Source: Phocoena phocoena (lineage: Eukaryota > Chordata > Mammalia > Artiodactyla > Phocoenidae). Taken from it: a stretch of 64,000 nt of DNA. The stretch spans positions 134,938,281 through 135,002,280 of the forward strand of contig NC_089222.1 of NCBI RefSeq assembly GCF_963924675.1, written 5' to 3'. Shown one piece after another: positions 46,601 to 58,800 of the stretch. The position numbers and the translations under genes are program-made. The stretch's first letter is position 1. Every line of letters starts with the position of its first letter. The notes beneath the pieces were generated by a model. That model made no database searches and had not been told where the DNA came from. It saw only the letters and a list, made by a program, of their open reading frames with translations.

Positions 46601-49600
46601 CATTTTGAAATCTAATGTTTGTTTTCTGTCCCTTACCTTCACTTCCGCCTCCTGTCCACTTTGTAGCAACATGTCCTTTCTGTTTAAGGCACTCTGTGCC
46701 AACTTAGTTTCTTCACATGCTTAAAAAAAATCTAATATCACCCAAACTTTTTAATGGCCTAAATCCACATTGAGAAGTTTGTTAGTTTATGTTAACATTT
46801 TAAGTTCTTTGTTTCTAGTCATGTAACAAAGGAATTATAGAGATCAGTATGCAGAAGGAATGGTTTGGTTTTGAGAAGAGCAGAGGAAATTCTCAAACCG
46901 TACTGATTCCGAGGTCTTCCTTAGGGTTAGTAAGTCTCTTCATAGGAAGAGGTCAGAAGGGAATCATCAAATCCACTTCCCAAATTTTCAGTAAGGAAGA
47001 GAGGATCCAGAATACAAAGTAGTTGGCCAAAAGTCACACAACTATCTTTAACAAAGCCAACAGTAAGTCCACTTTTATCTTATGGGTTCTTTCTTTCTCT
47101 GCTTCTTTGAAATCCTAATGCATTAGGATTTTTTACATTAAAAAGTTAACTATATGTCAGAATTATTCCATTGTATAAATAATAACTTGGTATATATGTA
47201 TTGAAAAAGAGTAGAATGTTACACACAAAAATATTGTCAGGACGTTAACTCAAGTAGAAGAAATAACTACTTACACTTTATAATGTTAATGTAAATAGAA
47301 AACATGTTTGTCACTCTTGTAGTTATAACGTTCATCCATTCGTTTGCTTTTTTATCTTGAAGACCAGGGATGGAAAATTGGAAGAAGTTGCCTGGGTGTC
47401 AGCATATTACTGGTACCGAATGCAACTTTTCTTCAGTCAAGCTTGAAACTGTTTATGAAAAGATTGAATTGCGTATAAGAGCAGAAAAAGGAAACAGCAC
47501 TTCTCAGTGGCATGAGGTTAAGCCATTTATACCATTTCAAGAAGGTAAGGAGTTGCCAGCTGAATTACACTGTATCCTTTATTAAATATTACCAGAACAG
47601 CCTCTTCCCTGGCCCATTCATTTACATGATATAAAATCTCCCATCTTTAAAAACAAACAAACAAACAAACAAGGATTCCCTTAAACCGGTGTCTCCTTCC
47701 TGCTATGGCATCATTTTCCTGCTTTCCCTACGGTGCAGGGGACCCCAAACCACCCCTTCCACGCCGGGCTGTGCAGCAGGAGGTGAGTGTCGTGAGTGTT
47801 GGACGAGCGAACGAAGCTTCATCTACCGCTCCCCACCGCTCCCCACCGCTCCCCACCGCTCCCCACCGCTCCCCACCGCTCCCCACCGCTCCTCACCGCT
47901 CCCCACTGCTTTTCATCTCTCCCCACCACTCTTCACCACTCCCCACTGCTCTTCATCTCTCCCCACCGCTCCCCACCACTCTTCACCACTCCCCACTGCT
48001 CTTCATCTCTCCCCATCGCTCCCACCACTCCCCACCGCTCCTCACCGCTCCTCACCGCTCCCCACCGCTCCCCACCACTCCTCACCACTCCCCACCGCTC
48101 CCCACTGCTCCCCACTGCTCTTCATCTCTCCCCACCACTCCCCACCGCTCCCCACCACTCTTCACCACTCCCCACCGCTCCTCACCACTCCCCACCGCTC
48201 CCCACTGCTCCCCACTGCTCTTCATCTCTCCCCACCGCTCCCCACCACTCCCCACCACTCTTCACCACTCCCCACTGCTCCTCACCACTCCCCACCACTC
48301 TTCATCTCTCCCCACTGCTCCCCACCGCTCCTCACCGCTCCCCACCGCTCCTCACCGCTCCCCACTGCTCCCCACCACTCCTCACCACTCCCCACCACTC
48401 CTCACTGCTCCCCACCGCTCCCCACCACTCTTCACCGCTCCCCACCACTCCTCACTGCTCTTCATCTCTCCCCACCGCTTGCATTACCACCTGAACCATC
48501 TCCTCCCATCACTGCTGCCCCCACCAATCCGTGGAAATATGGTCTTCCACAAAACTGGTTCCTGGTGCCAAAAAGGTTGGGGACCGCTGCTATAGTGGTT
48601 GTTCTCAAAGTGTGGTCTCCAGGACCCTTTCAGGCGGTCTATAAAGTCCAAACTATTTTCTTAATAATTCTAAGACTTACTTGTCTTTTTCATTTCGATT
48701 CTCTCGTGAGTGTACTCTGGAGTTTTCTAGAGGCTGTTTGATGTGAAATGGTGACTGACTGAATGCAGAAGTAGGTGTGAGACACAGCTGCCTTCTTTAT
48801 TAAGCCAGACATTAAAGAGGTTTGAACAAAATGTGAAATAGCACCACTTTCCTCACTAAGCTTTTTGGCTCGTTTGTTTTGGGAAATATAGTCATTTTTT
48901 ATCACATAGTGGGTTTTATCATTACTGTTTTTTAATGAATTGGTAGATATTTTAAATTTTTATCAATTTTAATGTTTAATATGCTAAATATTCAATGACA
49001 TAGCCCATGTAAACAAAAGCTCTTTAGGACCCTCAGTTTCTCTAAGAGTGTAAAGGGGTCCCAAGACCAAACAGTTTGAGAACCACTGCCCTATACCAAA
49101 ACTCACACAAGAATGATCTGTACCCCCTCTCTGTACACTTTTCCTCCTACGCCCTCTTCAGCCCTCTCCATCTGAGCTTTGTTACCCATCACTACCCTAA
49201 AACTACTCTTGCCGAGGTCACCGTGACCTCCACAATGCCTAGTGGATTCCCTGTCCTCTTCTGGCCCAGTTCCCCTGTGGCATCGGCGTGATCATCACTC
49301 CCTTCTTCCTGAAACCCTCCCATCTCTGATCTCTAGGGCGCTGCCCTTTCCTGGCTCTCCTGCTGCTCTTTGGTTGCTCCTTTGTCAGTTTCTTCTCATC
49401 CCCCAGACCTTTAAATGTTGGACAGCTGCAGGGCTCAGTCTGCAGGGCTTGGTCGTTGAACCTCTTCTCCTACGCCCCCTCCACCAGGAATTGTATGGCT
49501 TTCAACATCATCTGTGCCCTTGACTCCCCAAATTATATCACTCCAGCCCCATTCCTTCCCCTTACCTTAGACTCATATCACCAGCTCTCTATTCAGCATC

Positions 49601-52600
49601 TCTACCTAGAGGTCTACAAGTCGTCTCAAATTTAAAATGTCAAACAGAACTCTTGATTTTCCCCCTCCAGACCTGCTCTTCTTACAGTGTTTTTCATCTC
49701 GGTTAATGACATCACCTATTTATTAGCTCAGGCCAAGAGCCCTGGCATCACCTTTGACATCTCTTTCTCTCATGCAACATCCAGTCCGTCAACAAATGCT
49801 GAGTGATCAACCTTCAGAGTATATCCTGAATCGGATCCCTTCTCACTTCCACGCCCCGCTACCAGCCTTCGCCAGGCCACTTCCATTTGTCACTCGAACT
49901 ACTGCGGTAGCTTCCCTGCTTCCTCACACATCAACCAGGGTGATCTTTCCTGGATGTGAATCAGGTCTCAGCAGTCCTCCAGAGACTACAGACTCAGACT
50001 ACAGAGTTCTGCCTGTTACCTGGCTTCTAGCTGCCTCTCTGATCTCATTTTCTACCACTCAGCCATTCGAGCACCCCCTACTGTCTCTTGAAAATGGTGA
50101 GCACATTCCCATCTCAGGGGCTCTGCCCTTGGTGCCCCCTCAGCTGGGGATGCTTCTGCCCTCGAGACTTGCATGACTGACTCCCTCACCTTGTTCAGGT
50201 TTCAGCTCAAAGTCTCGGGGAGCCTTCTCCTCACTAACTCACCTAAAACAGCTCTTGCTTCCATTCTCTGTCCCGTTATGTTACTTCATTTTTTCTTATA
50301 GCACACATGACCTTATAGCATTATATGCACTTGTTTATTTGGGATTTTTGGCCACATCCCTCACTAAAGTGTGAACTCCACGAGGGATTTTCTCCATTTT
50401 ATATGCCAGGCACATATTAAGTGCTTAGAATTGTTTGTTGTATGAATGTTTGGGCTTGTATTCGTGAACTTACATAGTGAATGTTTTTATTTTTACAGCT
50501 CAGATTGGTCCTCTAGATGTACATTTAGAAGCTGAAGATAAGGCAATAATAATAAACATCTCTCCTCCTGGGACAAAAGATAGTATCATGTGGGCTATGG
50601 ATCGTTCCAGCTTTATATATAGCTTAGTTATCTGGAAAAACTCTTCAAGTCTAGAAGTAAGCATTATTTTTATCTTTGTTTGATGTGAGAGAAGAATGAC
50701 ATGAATTAATTCTAAAACTTGACTTTTTACTTTTTTAAAGAACAGACTTCTTTTTTTTATTAATTATAGGAAAGGACTGAAACTGTTTATTCCAGAGATA
50801 AAATTTATAAACTCTCACCAGAGACTACTTATTGTTTAAAAGTTAAAGCAGAACTACGTTCACCAAGAAGAGTTGGTTTCTATAGTCCAGTGTATTGTAT
50901 AAACACCACAGGTAAGGAGGAAGTCTTGCTTCAGATTCAATAACTATGTATATAAATTGGCCACCTATTAATTTTGGCATTTTTCCAATAGTTGCTAAAG
51001 CTTATGTGATGGTTTAATAGACATTAAAACAAAGGCATTCTAACAGCATTTACGTAAGCAACAAATGTTATTTGGGATTTTTGTCTCAAGTAAATAGTAA
51101 TGAAAATTTTGCATAAAATCCAAGTATTTTCTAATGAAAAAAATTGTTTTTATTCAGAATCCACAAGAAAGGGAGGTAGTTGCTAGAAGAACAGTTAGTC
51201 TTCTAAAAAGTTTACCTTTATAGATGAAATGTTAAAATATGAAAGCATCCTGATACATTTAATCAGTGACATCTTGCCAACGATTAAGGTTTAAGGGCAG
51301 GAGCTTGGATTTATTATTTTAATTATAAGTTTAATATGCTTTGTTTCTAAAATCAAACAGTATAGAAGGGTTTAAAGGTTTCCTCTCCTGCCTCCTGACC
51401 CCCAATTCCATTTACCAGAGATAAATATCACCAGCAGTCTGTGTACAACCTTTCATACTTTTTTCAGGGCTTATGTAAGTATATACTTGGACTTAACAGT
51501 TTTGGGGTTTTTGTCTTTTAAATTAAAAACTAAGGTCCTGCCAGATATATTTTGAACTTGCTTGTTTAACCCAATATATTGAGGCTCTCTTTTCGTGTCA
51601 GCACATATAGATCTATCACATTCTTTTAAATGGCTGTGTAGTATTCCCCTGTGTGAATACACACCATAACTTATTCCGCTGTTACGTCATTATGATAAGA
51701 CGCAAGCCTTTTATCTTCTCGCTCATGCTGTTAGGAATTCTAGCCATCTGCCATCTCACTGGAGGAAATGTGTGTGTGTGTTTTGTGCTCTTTGTCTTCT
51801 AGAGAAACACAAAGTGCCTTCACCAGAAAATATACAAATCGATGCTGAAAATCAGGTCTATGTCCTTAAATGGGATTACGCGCATGAAAACATGACTTTT
51901 CGAGCTCAGTGGTCCCAGTAAGTTCTAGTCCATAAGTGTCCTTCTGCAGTTCATTTTGCCCAGTTTGTTAGGTCTCTTTTCACTCGGCTTCAGTCACCTG
52001 CTGCTCCGTGCACACGTGTGGCCCAATGGAAAGGTGGCTGTGATATCCTGGAACTGGAGTGTTTAATTCTAGTCCCAGGATGTCACTGAGCTAATCACTT
52101 ACCTTTTTGGGCCTCAGTTTCTTCACTCGTTGTAAAATGGGTGTATTCTAATAATATCTAGTGTTCTTACCGGCTCTCTCTCTTTTTTTTTTTTTTTTTG
52201 AAGGTGTGATTCTAGTTGCACGTGCTATGTCCTCAATCTGGAATACTTGACACATGGCCGTGATCTTTTCTTCAGAACCCACCTCTTCCATGAGTCCTTG
52301 AAATGATCTGAGTCCAGTCACTCTGTCGTGTTCAATTCGAGTTAGCCTTCCCATTGTCTTGATTATTTTAGTGGCTTTGACAGATTTTTTAGTGATTGCT
52401 TTGGTGGGAAATTAAGAAAGTTGGAGAGAACTGGGCTCTACGTGACTGAGTAGAGACCAGCCGAATGTGAGTGAAGCTTAGCACCACGTGAGTGGAAAAG
52501 GACTGCGTGAGTTTATACTAGTTGGAAAACTGTAGGGGATAAGTAGAGAGGGAGGAGAGAAGAGGGTAATCAAGTGGAAGGTGAAGTGGACTGTGGGAAA

Positions 52601-52820
52601 GAAAGAGATACTGAGGACTGAGGAATAGAGGGGCCAAAGGCAAGTATAGGTAAAGCAGGAAGGGAGGAGTGAGAGGAAAGAGACTAGAAAGACACAGAAA
52701 AAACGAGGGAAAAGGGAAGTCAGTACTGCTGTGATTGATTACTTTCAACCCTTTGGTGTTAGTTTCGAAGCAGTAACAGTTTGTATAATAAACGCATTCA
52801 TGTCATACACGCCCTTACGG

Positions 52821-52871
<51 letters not shown>

Positions 52872-55800
52872 TCAGGAAACTGTACAGGAGGAGTCTTTCA
52901 TGTATTCTTCACTTTCAAAAGCATGTTAAACAGTAGGGCCACAGGCTAGACAGGGATGGGGGTTTCTGATGGCTGGTCTCTAAGTTTCTTTTGGGTCCTT
53001 AGCACACCGTACAAAGCACTAAAGGAATCGTAAAGGTACAGCAGAGTAAAACACATGGTGCTAGAAATCCGAAGCAGTTATCTGCCTTTGCATAGCAAAA
53101 TGTGATTTAGGACTGAGGAGTGGAATACGGACTATAAGGGTTACAGAAGTCAGAAGCGTGAAGGTGGATGGGGCTGGAGAGACCGAAGAAGCCCTCTGGA
53201 AGGAGATGCAGTGTGAACCAGGCCTTGACTGCTGAGTCACATATTTTTAAATGACAAGAGAGGGCATCCCAGGCAGGGGCTACACACAGGGGAAAGCTCA
53301 GGGTATGAAGAGACAAAATTAGGTCGGGGTAACGAGGAGGTGTTCATTTCCCATTGCTCTGTAACAAACTACCACAAACTTAGCAGCTTAAAACACACTG
53401 TTGGGCTTCCCTGGTGGCGCAGTGGTTGAGAGTCCACCTGCCGATGCAGGGGACGCGGGTTCGTGCCCCGGTCCGGGAAGATCCCACATGCCGCGGAGCG
53501 GCTGGGCCGGTGAGCCATGACCGCTGAGCCTGTGCGTCCAGAGTCTGTGCTCTGCAATGGGAGAGGCCACAACAGTGAGAGGCCCACGTACCGCAAAAAA
53601 AAAAAAAAAAACACAGTTTATTATCTGTCCGTGACTTTGGGTCAGGAGTCCAGGTGTGGCTTAGCTGGGTTCTCTGCTCAGGGTCTCGCAAGGCTGCAGT
53701 TCAGGTGTCAGCTGGGGTGCTGTCTCGTACAAGCTGTCTCGTGCTGTCTCCTTAGTTCATGTGGTGGTTGGCAGAATCCGTTTCTTGCAGCTGCAGAACT
53801 CATGGTGACCTGCTTCTTGGGGGCCATCAACAGAGAGAATCTCTGTCCTCTAGAACCTCTAGACCCTCTTTTAAAGGGCTTATCTGATCAGGTCAGGCCC
53901 ACCCAGGATAGGCTCTCATTTGATAAACTCAAAGTCAACTGGTTTGGGACCTTGATTTCATTCGTAAGATCCCTTCACCTTGCCAAATAATGTAACCTAA
54001 TCAAGAGTTCATGGATCCTGCCCACACTGAGGCGGAAGGGATCATGTAGGGCTTGTGCACCAGCAGGTAGGAATTTGGGGGGCCAGTTTGGAATTTTGCC
54101 GACAAGAAGGGAGGACCTGCTTTGAGAGTAGCAGAACATTTGGGCCTGGGAGAGCAATGAGAGAGAACATTGAATTAATAGGATGGCATAAGCTTAGGCT
54201 TAGCTTCAGACTGCCCTGTAGGCATTTGAGTGCCGTTGGGAATTTTGTGTTGAGGGACGGGTAACGTGAGGCCTGTGTTTGAGGAAGGTGAAGGTGGCCA
54301 CATTGTGTGTGGTGCAGCAGGACTAAGGAGACAGGACAGACAAGGGGACAAGTCAGGAGGCTGTTACAGTTCCAGGCTTGAACTGAGATGCTTGGAGCTG
54401 TTGGTTTCTGAGCAGCTGACTTAACCTCTCCAGGCCCAGTCTTACTCTGTGCAGACTTGCTCTTAGGACACTGGTGTGTATCTCTGATAAGCACTTACCC
54501 ACAGGTGTGCTGGTACGTTTAGCAGCTGGCTTTCCAGAAGGGAAAAGCCTTATCTGTAGCATTTGCCAGTTTTTATAATATAACTACTCCTATTATGGCC
54601 ACTGTCAAGCTCCCAACAGCAGGTCACTGAACATGCATTTGGGAAGATGGACAGTAAGCCCTCCGTCATATAGCGTTTCCGCCGCATAGACGCAATAGAC
54701 GTAACTAGCCTTGAGCACAGATAATAAAATGTAGGAAAATAATTAGGACAAGATGGGTTTTGAGTATTTATTACTTTTGTTTTTAATATAATTTATTTAT
54801 TTGTAAGTTTATGTAACTTAACTCTTTAAAGGGGCTGTGTTTAGCAACTAGCTGGCAGCATTCCTGAAAATTTAGCAGTTGTTTCTGTGCACCGGTACGA
54901 GCCAGCTCTAGCACACCACTACCTTATCACACTTTGGAGCAAGATCTTTGGTTTTCTTTTGTGAACATGTCTCTTCCACCATCCTATGAGTTTCCTGAGG
55001 GTGAGGACCGTTTATCTCTGTAACCTTAACCCCTAACAGAGTGTCTAGTGTATTATAGGTATTCAGTAAATGTTTACTAAATTAATGTGTTTGGAAGAAA
55101 AAACATTTTTTTGTCTTAAAAGTGAGTTTTTAAAAAGGATTCCTGCGAGTCATTCAGACAAATGGAAACAAATACCAAACTGTGAAGATGTCAAAACTAC
55201 CCACTGTGTGATTCCTCAAAATGCTTTCCCAGAAGGAATTTACCGTATCCGTGTACAAGCATCTGATGGAAATAACACATCTTTTTGGTCTGAAGAGAAG
55301 AAATTTAATACTGAAATGAAAAGTAAGCCGATAGTTTTTACTTTACATTGTAATTCTCCAATTTGGTGCGAACTCTTAAAATTGTTTTCTTAGTCTAATT
55401 TGAACTTTGTGTCTTTACACATTTTTTCTAGCTATCATATTTCCTCCAGTCATTAGCATGAAATCCGTTAATGATGACTCACTGCACGTCTCTATCGGTG
55501 CTCCAAAAGAGTCTGAAAACAAGTCTGTGAACCAGCTTTACCCACTAATTTATGAAGTTATTTTTTGGGAAAACACTTCAAACGCTGAGGTAAAAAGACT
55601 GTGTGGTATAGGTTTATAATTTAGAGTTATAACTGTGGTTTGGCTAAACAAAGCTTGAAGTTAAAATTCTAGGGAAATTTTTAAACTTTACGACTATGTG
55701 ATTAACTCAGATATTTACAATAGGAAGAAGTGAGCATTTCCCATGTTTTACACAGTAAGAGTTACGATCACCTGCATCTGGGCCCCAGTTAATTGTTGTT

Positions 55801-58800
55801 ATTGTTGTCTCTTTGGCCACGCCACGTGGCATGCAGGATCTTAGTTCCCCGACCAGGGATGGAACCCGTGCCCCCTGCAGTGGAAGCACGGAGTCCTAAC
55901 CACTAGGCTGCCAGGGAAGTCCCCCCCACCCCCCGCAAGTTAGTTTTTAAAATTCAGATCCTGAGCTTATTCCCTCTCAGTCAGAATCTCTGGGGGTAGA
56001 ACTCAGGAATTTGTATTTTTAACAGGATTCTCAGGTGTTCGTGAACCAGGGTTTCTCAACACTCTTGACATTTGGGTTGGCTGATTCTTTGTTGCGGGAG
56101 CTTCCTTGTGCATTATAGGATGGCTAGCAATACCATTGGCCACTACCCACTAGATGCCTGTAGCGCTCCGTCCCAGTTCTGGCAACCCAAAATACCTCCA
56201 GATATTGCCACATATCCCCTGGGGGTGGGGCACCTCCAAGAGGGCAAAAATTGGCTTTTAGGGCGCAAAAGAATCTTAGCTGTTACAGTGGTTCGTGACC
56301 CTCCAGGAGGAAAACCTGCCTCAAGTGTTCAACTGCACCCAGCAAAATCTTATTCAACTTTGTAAAGGGGGAGGGATTAGGAAAAAATAGTCTAAAAAGG
56401 CTCCTTAGGGAAGTAGGCGTGACTAAAGGGTTGAGAAACACTTGTTTAAACCCTAAAATTCAAAAACCACTGACAAAGCTAGTATACATCAGATAATCCG
56501 CATTATTCCTAGATCACTTTTCCCTGCGGAATTACAATCAAGGAATCAACCTTTAAAAATCTTGTGCACATAAGTTGGTAAACTCTGTAACTTCATTTTC
56601 TGTTGAAAATCTAAGAAAATTCCAGCAACTTGGCTAGTTTCATTTTAACTATCTGAACACTCTGTAACCATAGCAGAATTTAGCCCTGTTGAGCACGATG
56701 GTTAGTTCTCAGTCATCCCTAGATCAGAAAGATCTAAATTTGTGTCTCAAGCCCCCCAAATTGTGTAACCTTAGGCAAGGTGGTTAACTGCTAAAACTTT
56801 GTTTCCTCTCCTCTAAGGTGGTGGTGGTCATAGTAACTTAATTTTTTTTTTTAATTGGGGTATAGTTGTTTTACACTCTTGTGTTAGTTTCCACTGTACA
56901 GCGAAGTGGAGTTCCCTGTGCTATACAGCAGGTTCTCTCATTAGTTATCCATTTCATACATATTACACTGTAACTTAATTTTTTTTGAAAGGATGTTTAT
57001 AAGGTTTAAAATGAGGTAAAATATATGAAAATACATACCACATTGCTTGACAAATAGTAGATTCAATAACTTTCGTTTTTTCCTTTGGCCATCCTATGCT
57101 AGGTAACACATCAATAATTACAGTTGTAATAGCAACTCAAATTTACTGAATACTCATTATGTATCGGGTACTGGGCTAAGTATTTTACATGACTCGTCTC
57201 GATCATTCTTCAACCCTGCCAGACAGTTTGATTAAATTACTATTCAGCAAATACCTGGGATGGAATATTCATTACTGCCTCATTGATACGAGGCTGTAAA
57301 CAGTGGAATGGGAGTGGATGTGGTATGAGCAGAGGCCTTAAGTGCGCATGCATGCTTCTCCCATTTGTCAAGAGGAAAGCAAGCTCCGTGTGGTCTCTGG
57401 CCCCAGGCGGATGGGAGACCGTGGAGCAGACCTAAACCTGATCCACGGCCTCAGTGAGCGTTCCCCCAGGACTTTGGGACACTCACGAGTAAGAAAAACA
57501 AATATCTTTTGAGCCACAGGCTGTTTCGTTACACAGCATTGCACAACATTATTTTGTTGGCCTTGTAATGTTTTGTTCTGCAACATTATTGTGGCAATAG
57601 CCGACTAATACAAATAGGAGTAATAATTGTCCTCACTTTACGGATCTGGGAGTAGGGCCCAGGGAACTTAAATAACTTGCCTAAGGCCACGTAGCTGTGA
57701 GTGATATCTTGCTACAGGCAGTTTGAGGCCAGAACCTCTGCACTTAATTGTTCTGCCACTAAACAGAGATAACATGATGGTGATTAAACCAAATCAGCAT
57801 GGACTTATAAAATAAATTAGAGACGTCTCAGGCAGCAGCCATGTTTAACTTTTGAGTTTGGTTATAATGTGTTGTCCAAAACAAATTTATATTTCTCAAA
57901 CATACACCAACTAAGTGTTTGGGAGAGGCCAATCTTAGCTTGACTATTTAAGGAATTCAGAAAATAGATATTCCCTGTATGAGTTCTTGGGGTTCTAAAG
58001 TTTATCAACGATTTACTTATTTTTTTATAGAGAAAAGTTGTAGAGGAAAGAACTGATGTTACCTTTCCTAACTTGAAACCGCTGACTGTATACTGTGTGA
58101 AAGCCAAAGCACTCACTGAGAATGGCAAGTGGAATAAAAGCAGTGTTTTTAGTTCTACTGTGTGTGAGAAAACAAAACCAGGTCAGAATCTTTGATTGCA
58201 TCTTTTCTTTTTTAATGTAACAAGACTTAATAAAAACAACCAATTCATTGAAAGTTGTAAAATATTTCCTTTCTACCCCAAAAATATAGAGAATATTTTC
58301 TTCATGAACTGTGTGAGTACTTCACGCCGAGCCTTCCAGTTTTAGAAAATATTTTTAATAGTCAACTTAGTTCAGTGGTTTTTATATGCTTTATATTTCA
58401 TGCATATCTGCATAATTAATTTCCTTTCATTATTACTCTTAGAATTTAACGAGACTATTTTAATTTTTTATATAATCCTTAATATAATTATTATGTGGCA
58501 ATCCCTTAATTAGTTCGGTTGCGAATTTTTTTATGTTATTGTTGGTATTATTTAATAGAATGTATATTTCCTTTCACGTGGCTGTATTTGTTTCACACAG
58601 ACTGTCAGCAGTCTTAATGTATTTGTGTGTCAAAACCTATATAGATGCTAAACACCATTTATTTGTTTTTAGGAAATACTTCCAAAACCTGGCTTATAGC
58701 TGGAATTTGCACTGCGTTATTTTCTATCATTGTTACCATTTATGTTGGGAAAGTCCTCTTGAGATGTATCAATTATGTGTTCTTTCCATCAAGTAAACCT

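Larger units (their letters stand above)
42881..47362 (+). other. IFNAR1 intron 2
   Basis: A 4.5-kb intron rich in insertions: five CHR-type SINEs, a Tigger-like MITE and a CA repeat. Donor 'gtacgt', acceptor 'cttgaag'. Confidence 0.85.
47545..50498 (+). other. IFNAR1 intron 3
   Basis: A 3-kb intron almost filled by repeats: a hAT-like element swollen by a minisatellite, a second hAT relic and an L2 remnant. Acceptor 'tttttacag'. Confidence 0.85.
51918..55122 (+). other. IFNAR1 intron 6
   Basis: A 3.2-kb intron with an unidentified A-tailed antisense fragment (about 52180-52420), a CA repeat, one CHR-type SINE and an L2 3' end immediately before exon 7. Acceptor 'cttaaaag' is weak because purines separate the pyrimidine tract from AG. 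Confidence 0.85.
55590..58030 (+). other. IFNAR1 intron 8
   Basis: A 2.4-kb intron with a SINE, MER5- and MER20-like DNA relics, a short L1 end and a MIR split by an LTR-like insert. Acceptor 'ttttatag'. Confidence 0.8.

Noticed and set aside
47689..48741. 350-, 296- and 232-codon open frames with Ser/Pro/His/Thr-rich repeats
   Set aside because: All three are readings of one 10-bp minisatellite in different frames, inside an intron. Period 10 guarantees that every frame sees the same cycle. No start context or splice evidence.
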